From contig OZ037907.1 in NCBI GenBank assembly GCA_964035575.1, positions 682,001-746,000 of the forward strand: a stretch of DNA of 64,000 bases, given 5' to 3'. A model generated the notes under the pieces. The model had not been told where the DNA came from. It saw only the letters and a list, made by a program, of their open reading frames with translations, and did not search any database. A program made the translations under genes and the position numbers. This document shows, piece after piece, positions 1 through 9,711 of the stretch (positions are counted from its first letter, which is position 1; each line of letters starts with the position of its first letter). Source of the DNA: Rhynchopus sp. YZ270_cl-10 (taxonomy: Eukaryota > Euglenozoa > Diplonemea > Diplonemida > Diplonemidae).

Positions 1-1032
1 GTATGCGCTGTCGTCTCGGATACGCTAGCTCGCTCAGACATCGCCTCCAACTGCGACTCCAGCTCTGAGAGGCGCGACTGTGCTTGTTGCAGTTCAAGCT
101 TGGCGCGCTGTGCTTCGTTGGAGCGTACACCTTTGAAAAGAAAGTGAAGTTATTAATGCAGGCACCTCTCGCTGACCCATACGATGCCAGCTGGATAAAA
201 GCACAAATTTAAAAAGAAAAAGATCGATGTTACCCCCACCCCCCAGCAGGGTTGGACGTCTGCACTTCTGCAGGCGTTAGCAGACGTCTGCAGACATATG
301 CACGTCTGCATCGGCGTCTGCAGCCATCACTGCCCCCCCAGAGGGCATTTCATTTAATCCCCAAAGCATCCCCCCCTTCAGCAAAAAGATGCTATAATAC
401 ATACCGAGCTCACGCTCCAACGTCTCGCCACGGATGCCTGCGGACCCACGCTCCTTTTCTAGGGCTTCCATACGCAGGGTTTTGTCTTGGTACATCGTCT
501 TTACCCCTGCAAGCTCTACGTTCTTCTCGGCCACGATGCCGTTTAGGGCAGAGATTTTCCCTTCTAGGACCTTGGCGGTGCTGGTCTCGCTTAGGTCTTG
601 CACCTTTTGTTCAGCACGGCGGTACTTATGTGAGACATCGTCGAGAAGCAAGGCTTGCTGCTCACTTTGCCGGAGGAGCTCTTCATTGCGTGCCTTGAGG
701 GTCTGCAGCTCTCTACGGTGCTGATCATCGGTGATCCGACGACGCACGCTTTCCCCACCCGCATCTAGGTCTAACGGTGCCAACTCCAATATAGGCGAAA
801 CCGCGGTGCTACCAAACCCCGCTCTTGCAGGTATCGGAGAGCTTCGCAGAGCAGGTGACCCGCGATAGTATGGTGTAGTAGTCGTATGGGCCTTCATGGC
901 AGAATCGATGACAGTCTGTGACAGTGAAGCCTGCCGCCGTGCCAGAGACGCAGCCTGCGAAGAGCGGTCAATCGAAGGCGAGAGGGCGCCGGTGCCCCCA
1001 ATGCCAGCACGGCGTCTGGGGGAGATGTCCAT
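1..1032 (-). CDS. coiled-coil protein, two exons, runs off the left edge
   Basis: I do not recognise this gene. Exon 1 is 1032-405 and exon 2 is 130-1 and continues outside the window. The start (MDISPRRR) is the first ATG after a fine acceptor at about 1080 (a C/T run ending TTCAG). The donor is GTATGT at 404 and the acceptor TTCAAAG at 131; joining them keeps the frame and extends the same heptad pattern (LESQLEAM). The first ~100 residues are a Ser/Pro/Arg-rich head. From about residue 110 the protein is a charged coiled coil (LKARNEELLRQSEQQALLL). It has the same layout as the protein at the right end (disordered head, coiled-coil tail), so both could be cytoskeletal or flagellar scaffold proteins; that is only inference. 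The intron holds an F1 repeat close to the acceptor. Confidence 0.8.
141..207 (+). repeat. F1 hairpin repeat, intronic
   Basis: Near-complete copy of family F1: GAAGTTATTAATGCAGG, CACCTC, CGCTGACCCA, CGATGCCAGCTGGAT, AAAGCAC. A short stem GC(A)GGCA / TGCC(A)GC can form. It lies 10 bases from the 3' splice site of the coiled-coil gene, antisense to that gene. Confidence 0.75.
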
Positions 1033-2281
1033 GGTGTTTGGTTGGAAAAGGCTTGCAAGGCCCCGCCCGGCGCGACTCCCTGAAGAGGAGGGGGGGGTGG
1101 AAGAAGTGGAGGGGTAGGGTGACAGATTTAAGAGAAGCCAACGGAGTGGGAGTAGACAATATGATATGGAAAGGATATTACTGCAGGAAGCAGAAAACGT
1201 AAAGATTGTTGAGGTGGGGGGGGGGGGCAAAATGCACACAAAATGTGCCAACAAAAAAGGTAGCTCCAAGAGCGTGAGAGTGTACCGTGATAAATCGGTG
1301 TGAATAAAATATTTCAAAAAGGGAGTGGGCTTTTTCTTTATTCTTTTTTTTGTGTCCAGGGAGAGAGGGGTAGGGTAATAGAGGGAGGGGGGAGTTCTTT
1401 TATGGTGGGATGGAAGGGTATGGGGGTTTCTTTTCCTTTTTTTTTGAAAAGAGAACAGACTTTCTGGGTTTGTTTTTCGTTATTTTTGTTTTGAAAAAAA
1501 TCTAATAAAATAAACAGGAAAAACAACCCCTCATGACATGGATCAAAGAATTTGTCGAAGAGGGGGTTTCAAAAAAAAAAAAAAATTGTTACGTGTCACC
1601 ACTTTTCCACTCCATTTTTTATTCCGGGAATTCTAGATTTTTCCTGCCCATTGTCTTTTTATTGAATTGTGTGTCCAAGGTGTTTTGCCTTCATCTCACT
1701 TTTATGTATCAATAAACAAACGGTAAATAGGTTTTCCCCAAGAACTCGCTTAATTATTGTGTTGCCACCTGTCTTACACCCCACCCAAACAAAAAATCAC
1801 TTTTTCGCTACAATAATCAAACTGTTAAGCCTGCAAAGATACAGCAAAGTAAAAGGGAAAAAAAATGGGAGGTTTTTTTTTTTTTTCCTTTTTGTGTGAA
1901 CCCTACAACCTCACTACTGTGCTTCTGTGCTTCGTCACCTCAGAACAAAAAATATTATTGATGCAGGCACCTCCCGTTGACCCACGTACAATGCCAGCTG
2001 GATGAAAGCACAATAAAAAAATGAAAAGAAACCCAACACAAACACACAACGACATAAAATCAAGACTGCAGAAGGGGAGAGGAGCAATACTTCTTTTCTT
2101 CTGTTCGTTCTGTTTGCTTCCTTTCCCCCCCCCTGCCTGGAAAGGAGGGGGGGGAGGAAACTGTACCAAACTGCCATCCATTCTTCTAAGGGGGGGGGGT
2201 TTTTGTGTAAGAAGCACGGGGTTGATTACATAAGGGTCAAAAGGGTTTTTTTTGTGTTTCAGGAGACAATAATGGGGAATT
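1033..2281. other. spacer between two minus-strand genes
   Basis: No gene seen. The stretch holds the pyrimidine-rich acceptor of the gene to the left (about 1080-1110 on the minus strand), many homopolymer runs and one F1 repeat. The open frames here are low-complexity Phe/Lys/Pro translations of homopolymers. Confidence 0.6.
1951..2013 (+). repeat. F1 hairpin repeat, intergenic
   Basis: Second copy of F1 (ATGCAGGCACCTCCCGTTGA then ATGCCAGCTGGATGAAAG), same orientation as the copy at 141-207. Confidence 0.75.
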
Positions 2282-5200
2282 TCAGATGGAGGGGCACCGG
2301 TAGAGGTAGGGGAGGTTCTGTACGTATTCCTTGCTTTGTTTTAGTTCTCGGAGGATGCGAGCTTTTTGTCCCTGTCCACCGGTGCCTCCTTGGTCTGACA
2401 CGTACGGCTGTTGTACTTCTTGTTGAGCAATGTCCATGTCGGTGGACTCGATCCCAAGTGGAATGTTTTTGTTAAGCGCAATGTTTTGCAGCAGCTTCGC
2501 CAAAGAGAGCTTTGAGTGTACCTATGTGCATGGTGTGTGGTTAGAGCGAATACACATAAGATTATTAGGCGGCAAAATGTAAATTAATGTGGAAGGGGCA
2601 TCAGTTCTTCCGTAATGTTTATCGAACTGCTTCATTGGTACAAGTACAAGTACAAGTACAAGTACAAGTACAAGTACAAGTACAAGTACAAGTACAAGTA
2701 CAAGTACAAGTACAAGTACAAGTACAAGTACAAGTACAAGTACAAGTACAAGTACAAGTACAAGTACAAGTACAAGTACAAGTACAAGTACAAGTACAAG
2801 TACAAGTACAAGTACAAGTACAAGTACAAGTACAAGTACAAGTACAAGTACAAGTACAAGTACAAGTACAAGTACAAGTACAAGTACAAGTACAAGTACA
2901 AGTACAAGTACAAGTACAAGTACAAGTACAAGTACAAGTACAAGTACAAGTACAAGTACAAGTACAAGTACAAGTACAAGTACAAGTACAAGTACAAGTA
3001 CAAGTACAAGTACAAGTACAAGTACAAGTACAAGTACAAGTACAAGTACAAGTACAAGTACAAGTACAAGTACAAGTACAAGTACAAGTACAAGTACAAG
3101 TACAAGTACAAGTACAAGTACAAGTACAAGTACAAGTACAAGTACAAGTTTGTGGGAATGCCATCGTACCCAGAGGAGTCGTGACTATATTGGCGAGAAA
3201 CAGTAACTCTGATAAGTAAGGAAAAGGTTTTTTCGTTGATTGCTCAATTACCCTGGCTCGGAGGAAGTATTTCTCCTTGCTACGTTTGTAGGTGTAAAAA
3301 CAGAAATAGTGCCACTAACGCAAAAGTGGCCACAACAAAGCGGCTGTAAGAGGGGGTAGAGGAGGGACCATACGTGTCGCAAATTGTCGGATTTGTTAAG
3401 AATGTAGTCTGCCAGACGCATCGCATCGTCGTTGATGAGCTTAGACATGGCGCCATGAGTAGATGACTGTGGAGGGGTGGGCAGTGTTGGTTTAGTACAG
3501 CGCCCCAAAAGTTTAGTACAAGTTTAGTACAGTTTAGTACAGTTTAGTACAGTTTAGTACAGTTTAGTACAGTTTAGTACAGTTTAGTACAGTTTAGTAC
3601 AGTTTAGTACAGTTTAGTACAGTTTAGTACAGTTTAGTACAGTTTAGTACAGTTTAGTACAGTTTAGTACAGTTTAGTACAGTTTAGTACAGTTTAGTAC
3701 AGTTTAGTACAAGTTTAGTACAGTTTAGTACAGTTTAGTACAGTTTAGTACAGTTTAGTACAGTTTAGTACAGTTTAGTACAGTTTAGTACAGTTTAGTA
3801 CAGTTTAGTACAGTTTAGTACAGTTTAGTACAGTTTAGTACACCTGTTTTAAACACCCTTGTATTAAACCTGCCAACACTGGGGGTGGGGGTGTGGGGGT
3901 TCGTTTTTTGTCCTAACACCGCATCAAATCCAACATAAGATAATAGTTTCAGATCAATTCTACATAAATCGTACCATGTGTTGTCAAATAAAATTAGAAG
4001 TTGAAAAAAGGAGCGAACGCCACTCTAGTATCGAATGAGGGCCGTGCACAAGAGAGTTCTCAGAGAATAGACATAACAAAGGTGCCAACAAAATGCCTCT
4101 GGGACGCAGGCGCTGACGGGTAAGAAAATAAGGGGGAAAAGAGGGCCTCTTCGTCGCAAAAAGGTATGGAGGGGCACGTCCACACGAACACCAACAAATA
4201 TTCTAAAATGGGGAGGAGGTGACATACTGTGTCCCAGTCGGCTCTGTCTTCAAGACCGTGTGTCCGTCTGTGCTTCTTCTTGGGCTTGGCTTCGCTGCCA
4301 GGCTCTGGTGTCGAGGTCACACTCTCCTCGTCTGCAGCACGCAGGGGCTGCACCTGCTTCTCGTCAGCGAGGTTTTCAACCCGCTGCCTCATGATGCTTA
4401 ACGCTTCGCGCACCTCGTAGTCGTCGATGACTGTGGTGGGGTGGGGTATTGGAGTGCTCGACAAAATGTGCCACACAGCAGCAAATCTGATGCCTCGACC
4501 TGTGGTTTCACTGGTTCCACCGTTATAAGCCAACGGAAACCACAAGTCATTTACTTCACCGTTGTAGAACGGCAACACTAAAACTGAGGGAAATGAAATA
4601 CTAAAGAGGACTGTAGGGGTTGAGTCCTAAAGTGTTAAGTTAAGCAAATTAAAAATTGTGGGAGCGTTCCAGCAAAAAGGAGTAAGTATGTTTAGAAAGT
4701 GAAGTGGCCACATGATGACCGTGCATGTAGAACAATTTCAATGAGATAATAAGCAAAACCGTGCATACATTTATCGTAGTCCAGGTTCATCGCAAAATCG
4801 ACCAGCTTCTGTGCCTCCTTCATCTCCGTGTCGAAGGCCTGTGGTGAGAGGGAAAACGATTAAAAAAAGGGGGAAAGGAAACTTAAGATATATCTACACA
4901 CAAATCAGAACAAAACTCTTACATTGACACAACCAAACCAAGAGAAAAGCTAAAATATTTACAATCCCCTTGCCCTTGGTCCCCTCAAAAAAACAACTTT
5001 CCAAGACAAAAATAAGATCCAAGAACAACCGCAAAAAAAAACTGTTTACCCTTCTCCACCCTCCACCCTCCACCCTGCATACCTCCTCTTCTGTCATTGC
5101 CCATTTTGGTTTGGCCTTCTCCTTTTTGCATGCTGCTGCCGGGACAGGCTTTGGTGATACTCCTGACATTGAGGGATGCGTCTCTGGTGACAGTGGTGGG

Positions 5201-5850
5201 AGTGAATCCGGCGATGCGGGCATATCACCTGCTGCGCTTACGTGCGCTGCGTGCTGCGGTGGGGAGGGGCGGATTTCGACACGACTGCCACCAGACACAG
5301 GCGACTCGGTGTAACATGAATTGCTTGTCGCCCCCATCACCGAGGTCACCGCGGCAGGGTCCCTGGTCGACCCCTTCAGCGCATGTCGCTTCTTGCGTTC
5401 TGTGTCTTGAAACTTCCTCGTTTTCGCCTCTTTTTCCAACTCCGCCTCAACCTGGCCTAGCTTAACATGCTTGGTCACAGTGGACAACTCTTTCAACCAT
5501 TTGCGGTGTTTTGACAGCGCGGTGGTGGAGGTGGCTTTCCCGCTTTGGTGTCTTGCCTGGCGGGCAACGGTGTGCCGGTTTACCTTCTCTTGGCTGGGTT
5601 GCAGGCCGAGACAGCCTTCACCACGCCCACCCATTCCAAAGAGGTCACGGTCCGGCCTCCCCGGTGGTAAGAAAGGCTGTTCGGTTACCCCTACTGCAAG
5701 CTTATGGTCGTTAGGCCGGTCGCACAGCAGAATCCCTTTATAGTTCTCGAAGCTCCTCCCCTGTGCTGCACCTGCCCCCGCACCCTGACTGCTCGGAACA
5801 TACCCCCTCACCGGGGGCTCGCTCAGCATCACCTCCTTAAACTCCTCCAT
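2282..5850 (-). CDS. five-exon coiled-coil protein, 457 aa, possible ciliary protein
   Basis: Exons 5850-5083, 4838-4769, 4430-4228, 3466-3374 and 2521-2282. All four junctions keep frame, with donors GTATGC, GTATGC, GTATGT, GTATGG. The protein begins with a Gly/Pro-rich region containing ENYKGILLCDRPND, then a basic segment, then KPKWAMTEEE joined to AFDTEMKEAQKLVDF and LDYDKFIDDYEVREAL across exons 1-3. It ends with SKLINDDAMRLADYILNK and NLRHVHSKLSLAKLLQN. The conserved-looking 'LDYDKFIDD' block and the 'VHSK' block suggest a conserved eukaryotic coiled-coil family, perhaps axonemal, but I cannot name it. No AG lies between the long pyrimidine tract and the ATG at 5850, so translation may really start at the Met at 5829 (MLSEPPVRGYV). 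Introns 3 and 4 (761 and 852 bp) are enlarged by satellites. Confidence 0.8.
2637..3149 (+). repeat. (TACAAG)n satellite, about 85 perfect copies, in intron 4
   Basis: About 513 bp of an essentially perfect hexamer lie inside intron 4 of the five-exon gene. Because the unit has no stop in most frames it creates long artificial open frames of alternating Val-Gln, Lys-Tyr, Thr-Cys and Leu-Tyr, which are not genes. Confidence 0.97.
3200..3315 (+). repeat. F7 repeat, copy 1
   Basis: Shares a mosaic of blocks with 18310-18452: GTAACTCTGATA, CGTTGATTGCTCAATTACCC, TATTTCTCCTT and a GTA(G/A)GT(G/A) end followed by AAAAACA. It lies in intron 4 of the five-exon gene. Confidence 0.65.
3490..3842 (+). 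repeat. (AGTTTAGTAC)n satellite, about 34 copies, in intron 3
   Basis: A decamer satellite of about 340 bp with only two register-shifting insertions of one A (near 3521 and 3710). It sits in intron 3, directly upstream of the exon 4 acceptor on the minus strand. Like the satellite in the next intron its unit contains GTAC. Confidence 0.97.
4081..4120 (+). repeat. F4 hairpin repeat, intronic
   Basis: Copy of F4 (GTGCC, AAATGCCTCTGGGACGCAGG, CGCTGAC). Arms GTGCC / GGCGCT are partly complementary. It is in intron 3 of the five-exon gene. Confidence 0.5.
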
Positions 5851-6230
5851 TGTTAAGGGGGGGGAGGGAGGGGAGCGGGGGGAAGGGGGGGAGGAGGAGG
5901 AGAAGGACGAAAAAAAAAAGGGGGGGTGCGCGCGATGGAAGGGCGCTTCCCAATCCCTTGAGGAAAGGGGGCGAGGTTCTGGTGTGGGGTGGTTTGGGTG
6001 AAGTGTGGGGTTGGGAGGGGGAAAAGAAGGGGAAAGGGGGGGAAGGTGTGGTCTTTTTTTGTTGCTAGATATAACCGAAAAAAAAGAGGTGTTTCACGAA
6101 AATAAAATATCATAAAAAGGCTGAAGATAGCAATGTATTGACGGTCGTCAGACTTTATCAAATAGGGCGGTGCAGGGGTTGCCCCCCCTACTACTCTCCA
6201 ATGCTGAACTGTGGGGGAAAAAAAAAGAAA
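5851..6230. other. spacer with a long purine/pyrimidine tract
   Basis: No gene seen. The first ~200 bases are almost pure purine on the plus strand (pyrimidine on the minus strand) just upstream of the five-exon gene, as expected for a splice-acceptor tract. Confidence 0.5.
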
Positions 6231-6270
6231 AATTTAGAAGACTCTAAGCCTCTCATGTTTAGCCACCTTA
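6231..6270 (+). repeat. F2 hairpin repeat
   Basis: Copy of F2: TTTAGAAGACTCTAAGCC, TCTCATG, TTTAGCCACCTTA. Stem CTAAGC / GTTTAG (one G-T pair). In the minus sense an AAG precedes GTGGCTAAACATGAGAGG, which could also serve as a tiny last exon (VAKHERLRVF then stop) of the VMP1-like gene. Confidence 0.65.
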
Positions 6271-6433
6271 ATCACATAAAAAAAAATGATGTTGGTTTTT
6301 GTTAGAAAGCAGATGAAATTAATTCCTTTTTTGGAATGGGTTACTAGAGAGTGCCTAATTGGGTATTGGGAAAGTAAGTTGCCTTAATAAACAAAGCGGG
6401 GGGTTGGGGAGACTCAAAGGATGTAGGGAGGCA

Positions 6434-6475
6434 CAGCAGAGAATAAGACTCGGGGACCCGGCTTATTCTCTGCTG
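6434..6475. other. 42-bp inverted repeat (strong hairpin)
   Basis: CAGCAGAGAATAAG at 6434-6447 is repeated exactly in inverse at 6462-6475. The loop itself contains CGGG-GA-CCCG. It lies downstream of the last well-supported VMP1-like exon, within a possible terminal exon. Confidence 0.8.
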
Positions 6476-6523
6476 CAGCCACATGTGAGGGGAGGGGTGG
6501 GTGGGGGAGCAAATGGTACATAC

Positions 6524-7505
6524 CTCCCACCTGTTCTGGAAGAACCACGCCAAGTGCACCAACGCGCCAATCACTACGACAGCGAAGAGTACCTTTTGGG
6601 TGGTTTTTTTTTTGGTTGGGAAATTGTTTGAATGGCATAGTGACAACGTGTACGACCCACTATTGTTGCATTGACACATCACCCACCTGTTCTCTTATTC
6701 ATAGGATGGTTACTGGTTTGCACATCTCATCTCACTATAATTTTTTTAATAAAACGGAGTTAGACACTGCAAACAAGGTGCTCTGCGCCTAGTTTGTGTC
6801 CAAACAAAAAACAAAACAAAACAAAGCAATACAGAGACAAAGTTCTGCTTCGTGTTGACAGGGTTCCACTCCCCCAAAGTACGACTTTTGAGACACCCAA
6901 AAACATACCTCTGGCACTCCGTTGGGAATATCCTCGTGGTTCACCTCGAACTGCCTGAACCATGGACACCGTGTGTAGACCTGCTGTGCAAGGGCAAATT
7001 TGATGACACCTTTCCCGACCATGGTGGGGAGGAAGTAGTCTGCGTGGGAGAGCCCAAAGGCACCGCAGATGTGCCCCGCTACGTCCACGAAGGGGCTGCA
7101 GGCGGACACCATGATGAGTGTGCAGTACGACTGCCACGAGCTGGTGTCGCTCACCACGGCGTATAGGGCGGTCATATATTTGCTGGGATGGCGCTTTCCT
7201 TGGAGCTGGAGACGTGCTGCAGAAAACTTTTCTTTGCTCAGAAGATACCCCGGGTACTCCCCAACAACACTCCCTAGACCATAGAATATGATGGCCAGCG
7301 TCGCAGCCTCCTGCTCAGCAGCGTTGACGTAGGGCAATAGAAAGACAAGCATGTTCATCGCCCCGCACCCGAACAGCACACAGCTCAGCACCCCCGCTCC
7401 AAACCACGCCCCACACAACACCACCACCTCGGGGATGTGCGTCAGAACGGCCTCAGCGAGCAGCGCCGCTGCGCCCTGCACTGCATGATGCAGTGCGTCG
7501 CACAT
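6524..7505 (-). CDS. VMP1/DedA-family-like multipass membrane protein
   Basis: Exon 1 is 7505-6909 (199 codons), donor GTATGT; exon 2 is 6592-6524 (23 codons, VLFAVVVIGALVHLAWFFQN), donor GTATGT. The 3' end beyond 6523 is unresolved. Two candidates are an exon starting near 6466 that stops at 6344, and a ten-codon exon inside the F2 repeat at about 6270. The start is MCDALHHAV because an acceptor (CCCCCTCCCAG) lies between it and an upstream in-frame ATG at 7574. The sequence GSVVGEYPGYLL followed by SACSPFVDVAGHICGAFG and GKGVIKFALAQQ matches the VMP1 signature (GSxxGELPPY, then NPLFDLAGxxCG, then GKAxxK). VMP1 is an ER scramblase acting in autophagosome formation and ER contact sites. The VMP1 assignment rests on these motifs only. 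Confidence 0.75.
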
Positions 7506-7687
7506 TGTGTAGGAGGGCTGTGCTGGGAGGGGGAGATGTTTGAAGGTGGGAAGGGGGTGCAAAAGGAGTGCCACGAGCAGCTTTTTGGCGGTAGTGTAGT
7601 GTAGTACTGCCGTGGCTGTAGCGGGTAGTGTTTGTGACGGAGAGATGTGTTGTCGTTTTCAAAAAAAAAAAGAAAAAATATTGGGTG

Positions 7688-7867
7688 TTTTGTTTGTGCG
7701 CAAGGAGGAAAACAAAAAGGTGGGGAAGAAAAAAAACGTGTTAAACTAAGGTCGTTGTGGTTGATTGAGTACTCAAAGAAACAAATGAGCTTCCGTCTTT
7801 TTCAATCCGTTTTGTTTGCCCGCAGCGCTGCCTCCAATCCTTTTAGAATTGACAACAAGTTGTTTTC
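7688..7867 (+). repeat. F9 repeat, copy 1 (about 180 bp)
   Basis: Closely similar to 57393-57587, sharing TTGTTTGTGCGC, GAGTACTCAAAGAAA, CAATCCGTTTTGTTTGCCC, CAGCGCTGCCTCCAATC and AGAATTGACAACAAGTTGTT. The rest of the spacer 7506-8172 holds no gene that I can see. Confidence 0.8.
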
Positions 7868-7880
7868 TCAAAAAAAATAG

Positions 7881-7925
7881 TGGAGTTCATCCTCGGGTGT
7901 CTACACTAATACAACCAAGTTTTCA
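7881..7925 (-). repeat. F5 hairpin repeat, the only minus-strand copy
   Basis: On the minus strand: GAAAACTTGGTTGTATTAGT, GTAGACACCCGAGG, ATGAACTCCACT. Stem AGTGTAG / CTCCACT with one T-C mismatch. Confidence 0.7.
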
Positions 7926-8172
7926 AAAAAAACAAACAAAGAACAAAACAAAAGAGATAACTCCTCGCCCAGTTAGAGGTCCTCCCACCCTTTCCAGGGT
8001 AGTTGTGCTTCGTGAGTGCAAAAGCCACAGAGGAACGGCGTGGTCTCCATTGCCCACGACGGAGAGATGTTGCATTTATCTTTACGTATTCTTCCCGCAT
8101 GGAGTTACCCAGGCAAGGTGCAGGAAAGGGAAGCAAAATTAGATATGGCACCTTTCCGTTGTGGAACTGGGT

Positions 8173-9258
8173 TCAAGACAGGTGAGAGATGTCAATCAGC
8201 TCAACGCCATCATCCCTGCCACACATCACCACACCACCACAGTTGCTGATTGCAAGGCCGTTAGCATGGTTGCTCTCAAATTCGCGGTCCAAAAGTAGTT
8301 TCTTTGTTGAGATGGACCACGCGCACAATTTACCAGGCGAGTAGACAGCAACAACGTCGTTGGACACAGCAACTTCAGCCCAGTTGTCCTCTGAGGTGTT
8401 TTCAAATACACATTCGCTTGTTTCCATATTCCAGACATACACACATCTGGTGCAACACGCTGCAATGAAACACTGGTTTGGTGACAGTGCCAAATAATCA
8501 ACATCAGAAGGGCATGTAAAAACAAACACCTCGGTCCCTGTCGTGTAGTCCCAGACAGTCAGTTCTGTGCTGTTGCTGCCAATCATTGCCACCTTGTCGC
8601 CTGCCACAAGCATGGCGTACAAGCAGTCCACAATGTGGTCCCATACATGCACAACGCCTGTTGCAATGTCCCACACCTGCAAACCCTTGTTGCAGCACGA
8701 CAACAGCTTTGTTCCACATGGTGACCATGCGGTGGCCAACCTCTCCACATCACCATCTCCAAAGGAGTGCTCCAATGCACCTGTCCTCACGTCATGAACT
8801 TCAGCACGGTGTGTATCGTCGTTGACGCATGCGATCCACTCACTGCACGGTGAGAATGCTGGGTTGCAGGTATAGAAGCAAGGGAGGCTGCACAGACTCT
8901 CATGTGTTTCCGTGTCGAAGATGGTCATTTCGTACTTCTCGCGATACATCACCGCAAGGTACCTATCACAGGGGGAGAGTGTAAACGCAAAACTGTCGCT
9001 CAAACGTGGTATCACCCCAGGAGTGATGTTGGCGCCTGTGTAGTACAGCTCAACGGCACATCCCTCATCCATCACCGTGTCGCAGATGCGCAAGTCGTCG
9101 TCGCCGATGTCGCCACCGCCTCTCATCCGCACACCAACATGCCGAGCACGTGGCACGCCAAGCTCCTCAACAAGCTTCCCCTTCACCTGTGCAAGGGTGG
9201 CGCTCCCGTCCACTTCTATCACACAGCTTGCAGACTCGAAGTGTCCTGTGATGTCCAT
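8173..9258 (-). CDS. ubiquitin-like domain fused to WD40-type repeats, 361 aa
   Basis: Single-exon gene. Residues 1-75 read as a ubiquitin-like fold (VIEVDGSATLAQVKGKLVEE, then ICDTVMDEGCAVELYY) without a C-terminal di-glycine, so it is probably not conjugated. From about residue 85 come WD40-like blades: FTLSPCDRYLAV, PAFSPCSEWIACV, TAWSPCGTKLLSCC, LQVWDIATG, LTVWDYTTGTEVF, LALSPNQCFIAAC, VYVWNMETSECVF. Six to seven blades fit the length. The start follows a perfect acceptor tract ending CTGCTCCAG and CCCAG, 17-28 bases upstream. The N-terminal plan resembles the UBL-LRR genes at 48-56 kb. A ubiquitin-pathway adaptor or sensor role is inferred from architecture only. Confidence 0.88.
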   Translation of the reverse strand: MDITGHFESASCVIEVDGSATLAQVKGKLVEELGVPRARHVGVRMRGGGDIGDDDLRICDTVMDEGCAVELYYTGANITPGVIPRLSDSFAFTLSPCDRYLAVMYREKYEMTIFDTETHESLCSLPCFYTCNPAFSPCSEWIACVNDDTHRAEVHDVRTGALEHSFGDGDVERLATAWSPCGTKLLSCCNKGLQVWDIATGVVHVWDHIVDCLYAMLVAGDKVAMIGSNSTELTVWDYTTGTEVFVFTCPSDVDYLALSPNQCFIAACCTRCVYVWNMETSECVFENTSEDNWAEVAVSNDVVAVYSPGKLCAWSISTKKLLLDREFESNHANGLAISNCGGVVMCGRDDGVELIDISHLS

Positions 9259-9660
9259 GTTTAGTCACTCTGTTCTGGGACAACTGGAGCAGGTAGAAGA
9301 GGGGAGGGGGGGGAAGTGTTTTGCAAAAAAACAAGACAGAGAACTCCCGGCATTTAAAAAAAATTAACGAATCCCTCATTTTTTTTTCTCTCTTGTCAGA
9401 GGTAGCAAAAAAAAGACACTAAAGATAAGAGGGCAAGGGGGTGTGGTGAGAGGGGGATAAAACCAGGGGGGGGGAGGGCAGGGTCGGGAGAAGGCACCCT
9501 CACAATAACACGCACTGCCCCTATAGGTTGGGGGTTAAATTAATTTATTTTGCGCATGGTCGTATGGGGGTAAGGGAAGGGGTACACCCGTTTGCACAGG
9601 GACCAACCAGTCAGGCGAACTCCAGAAAACCCCCTCAAAAAAAAAGAGAGAGAGAGAGAG

Positions 9661-9710
9661 GTTGAAAGTGCAAACGCCTCACCGTACATCGGCGGACGCA
9701 GGGGGCACTC
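9661..9710 (+). repeat. F4 hairpin repeat
   Basis: GTTGAAAGTGCAAACGCCTC, then GGCGGACGCAGGGGGCACT. Terminal arms AGTGC / GCACT pair; an inner CCG / CGG is also possible. Confidence 0.6.
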
Positions 9711-9711
9711 A

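Noticed and set aside
2587-3219. Long open frames of Val-Gln, Lys-Tyr, Thr-Cys and Leu-Tyr repeats
   Set aside because: They are translations of a hexanucleotide satellite that has no stop codon in any of these frames; the satellite is intronic.
3490-3842. CRISPR-like array
   Set aside because: A 10-bp unit without spacers is a satellite, and the sequence is eukaryotic.
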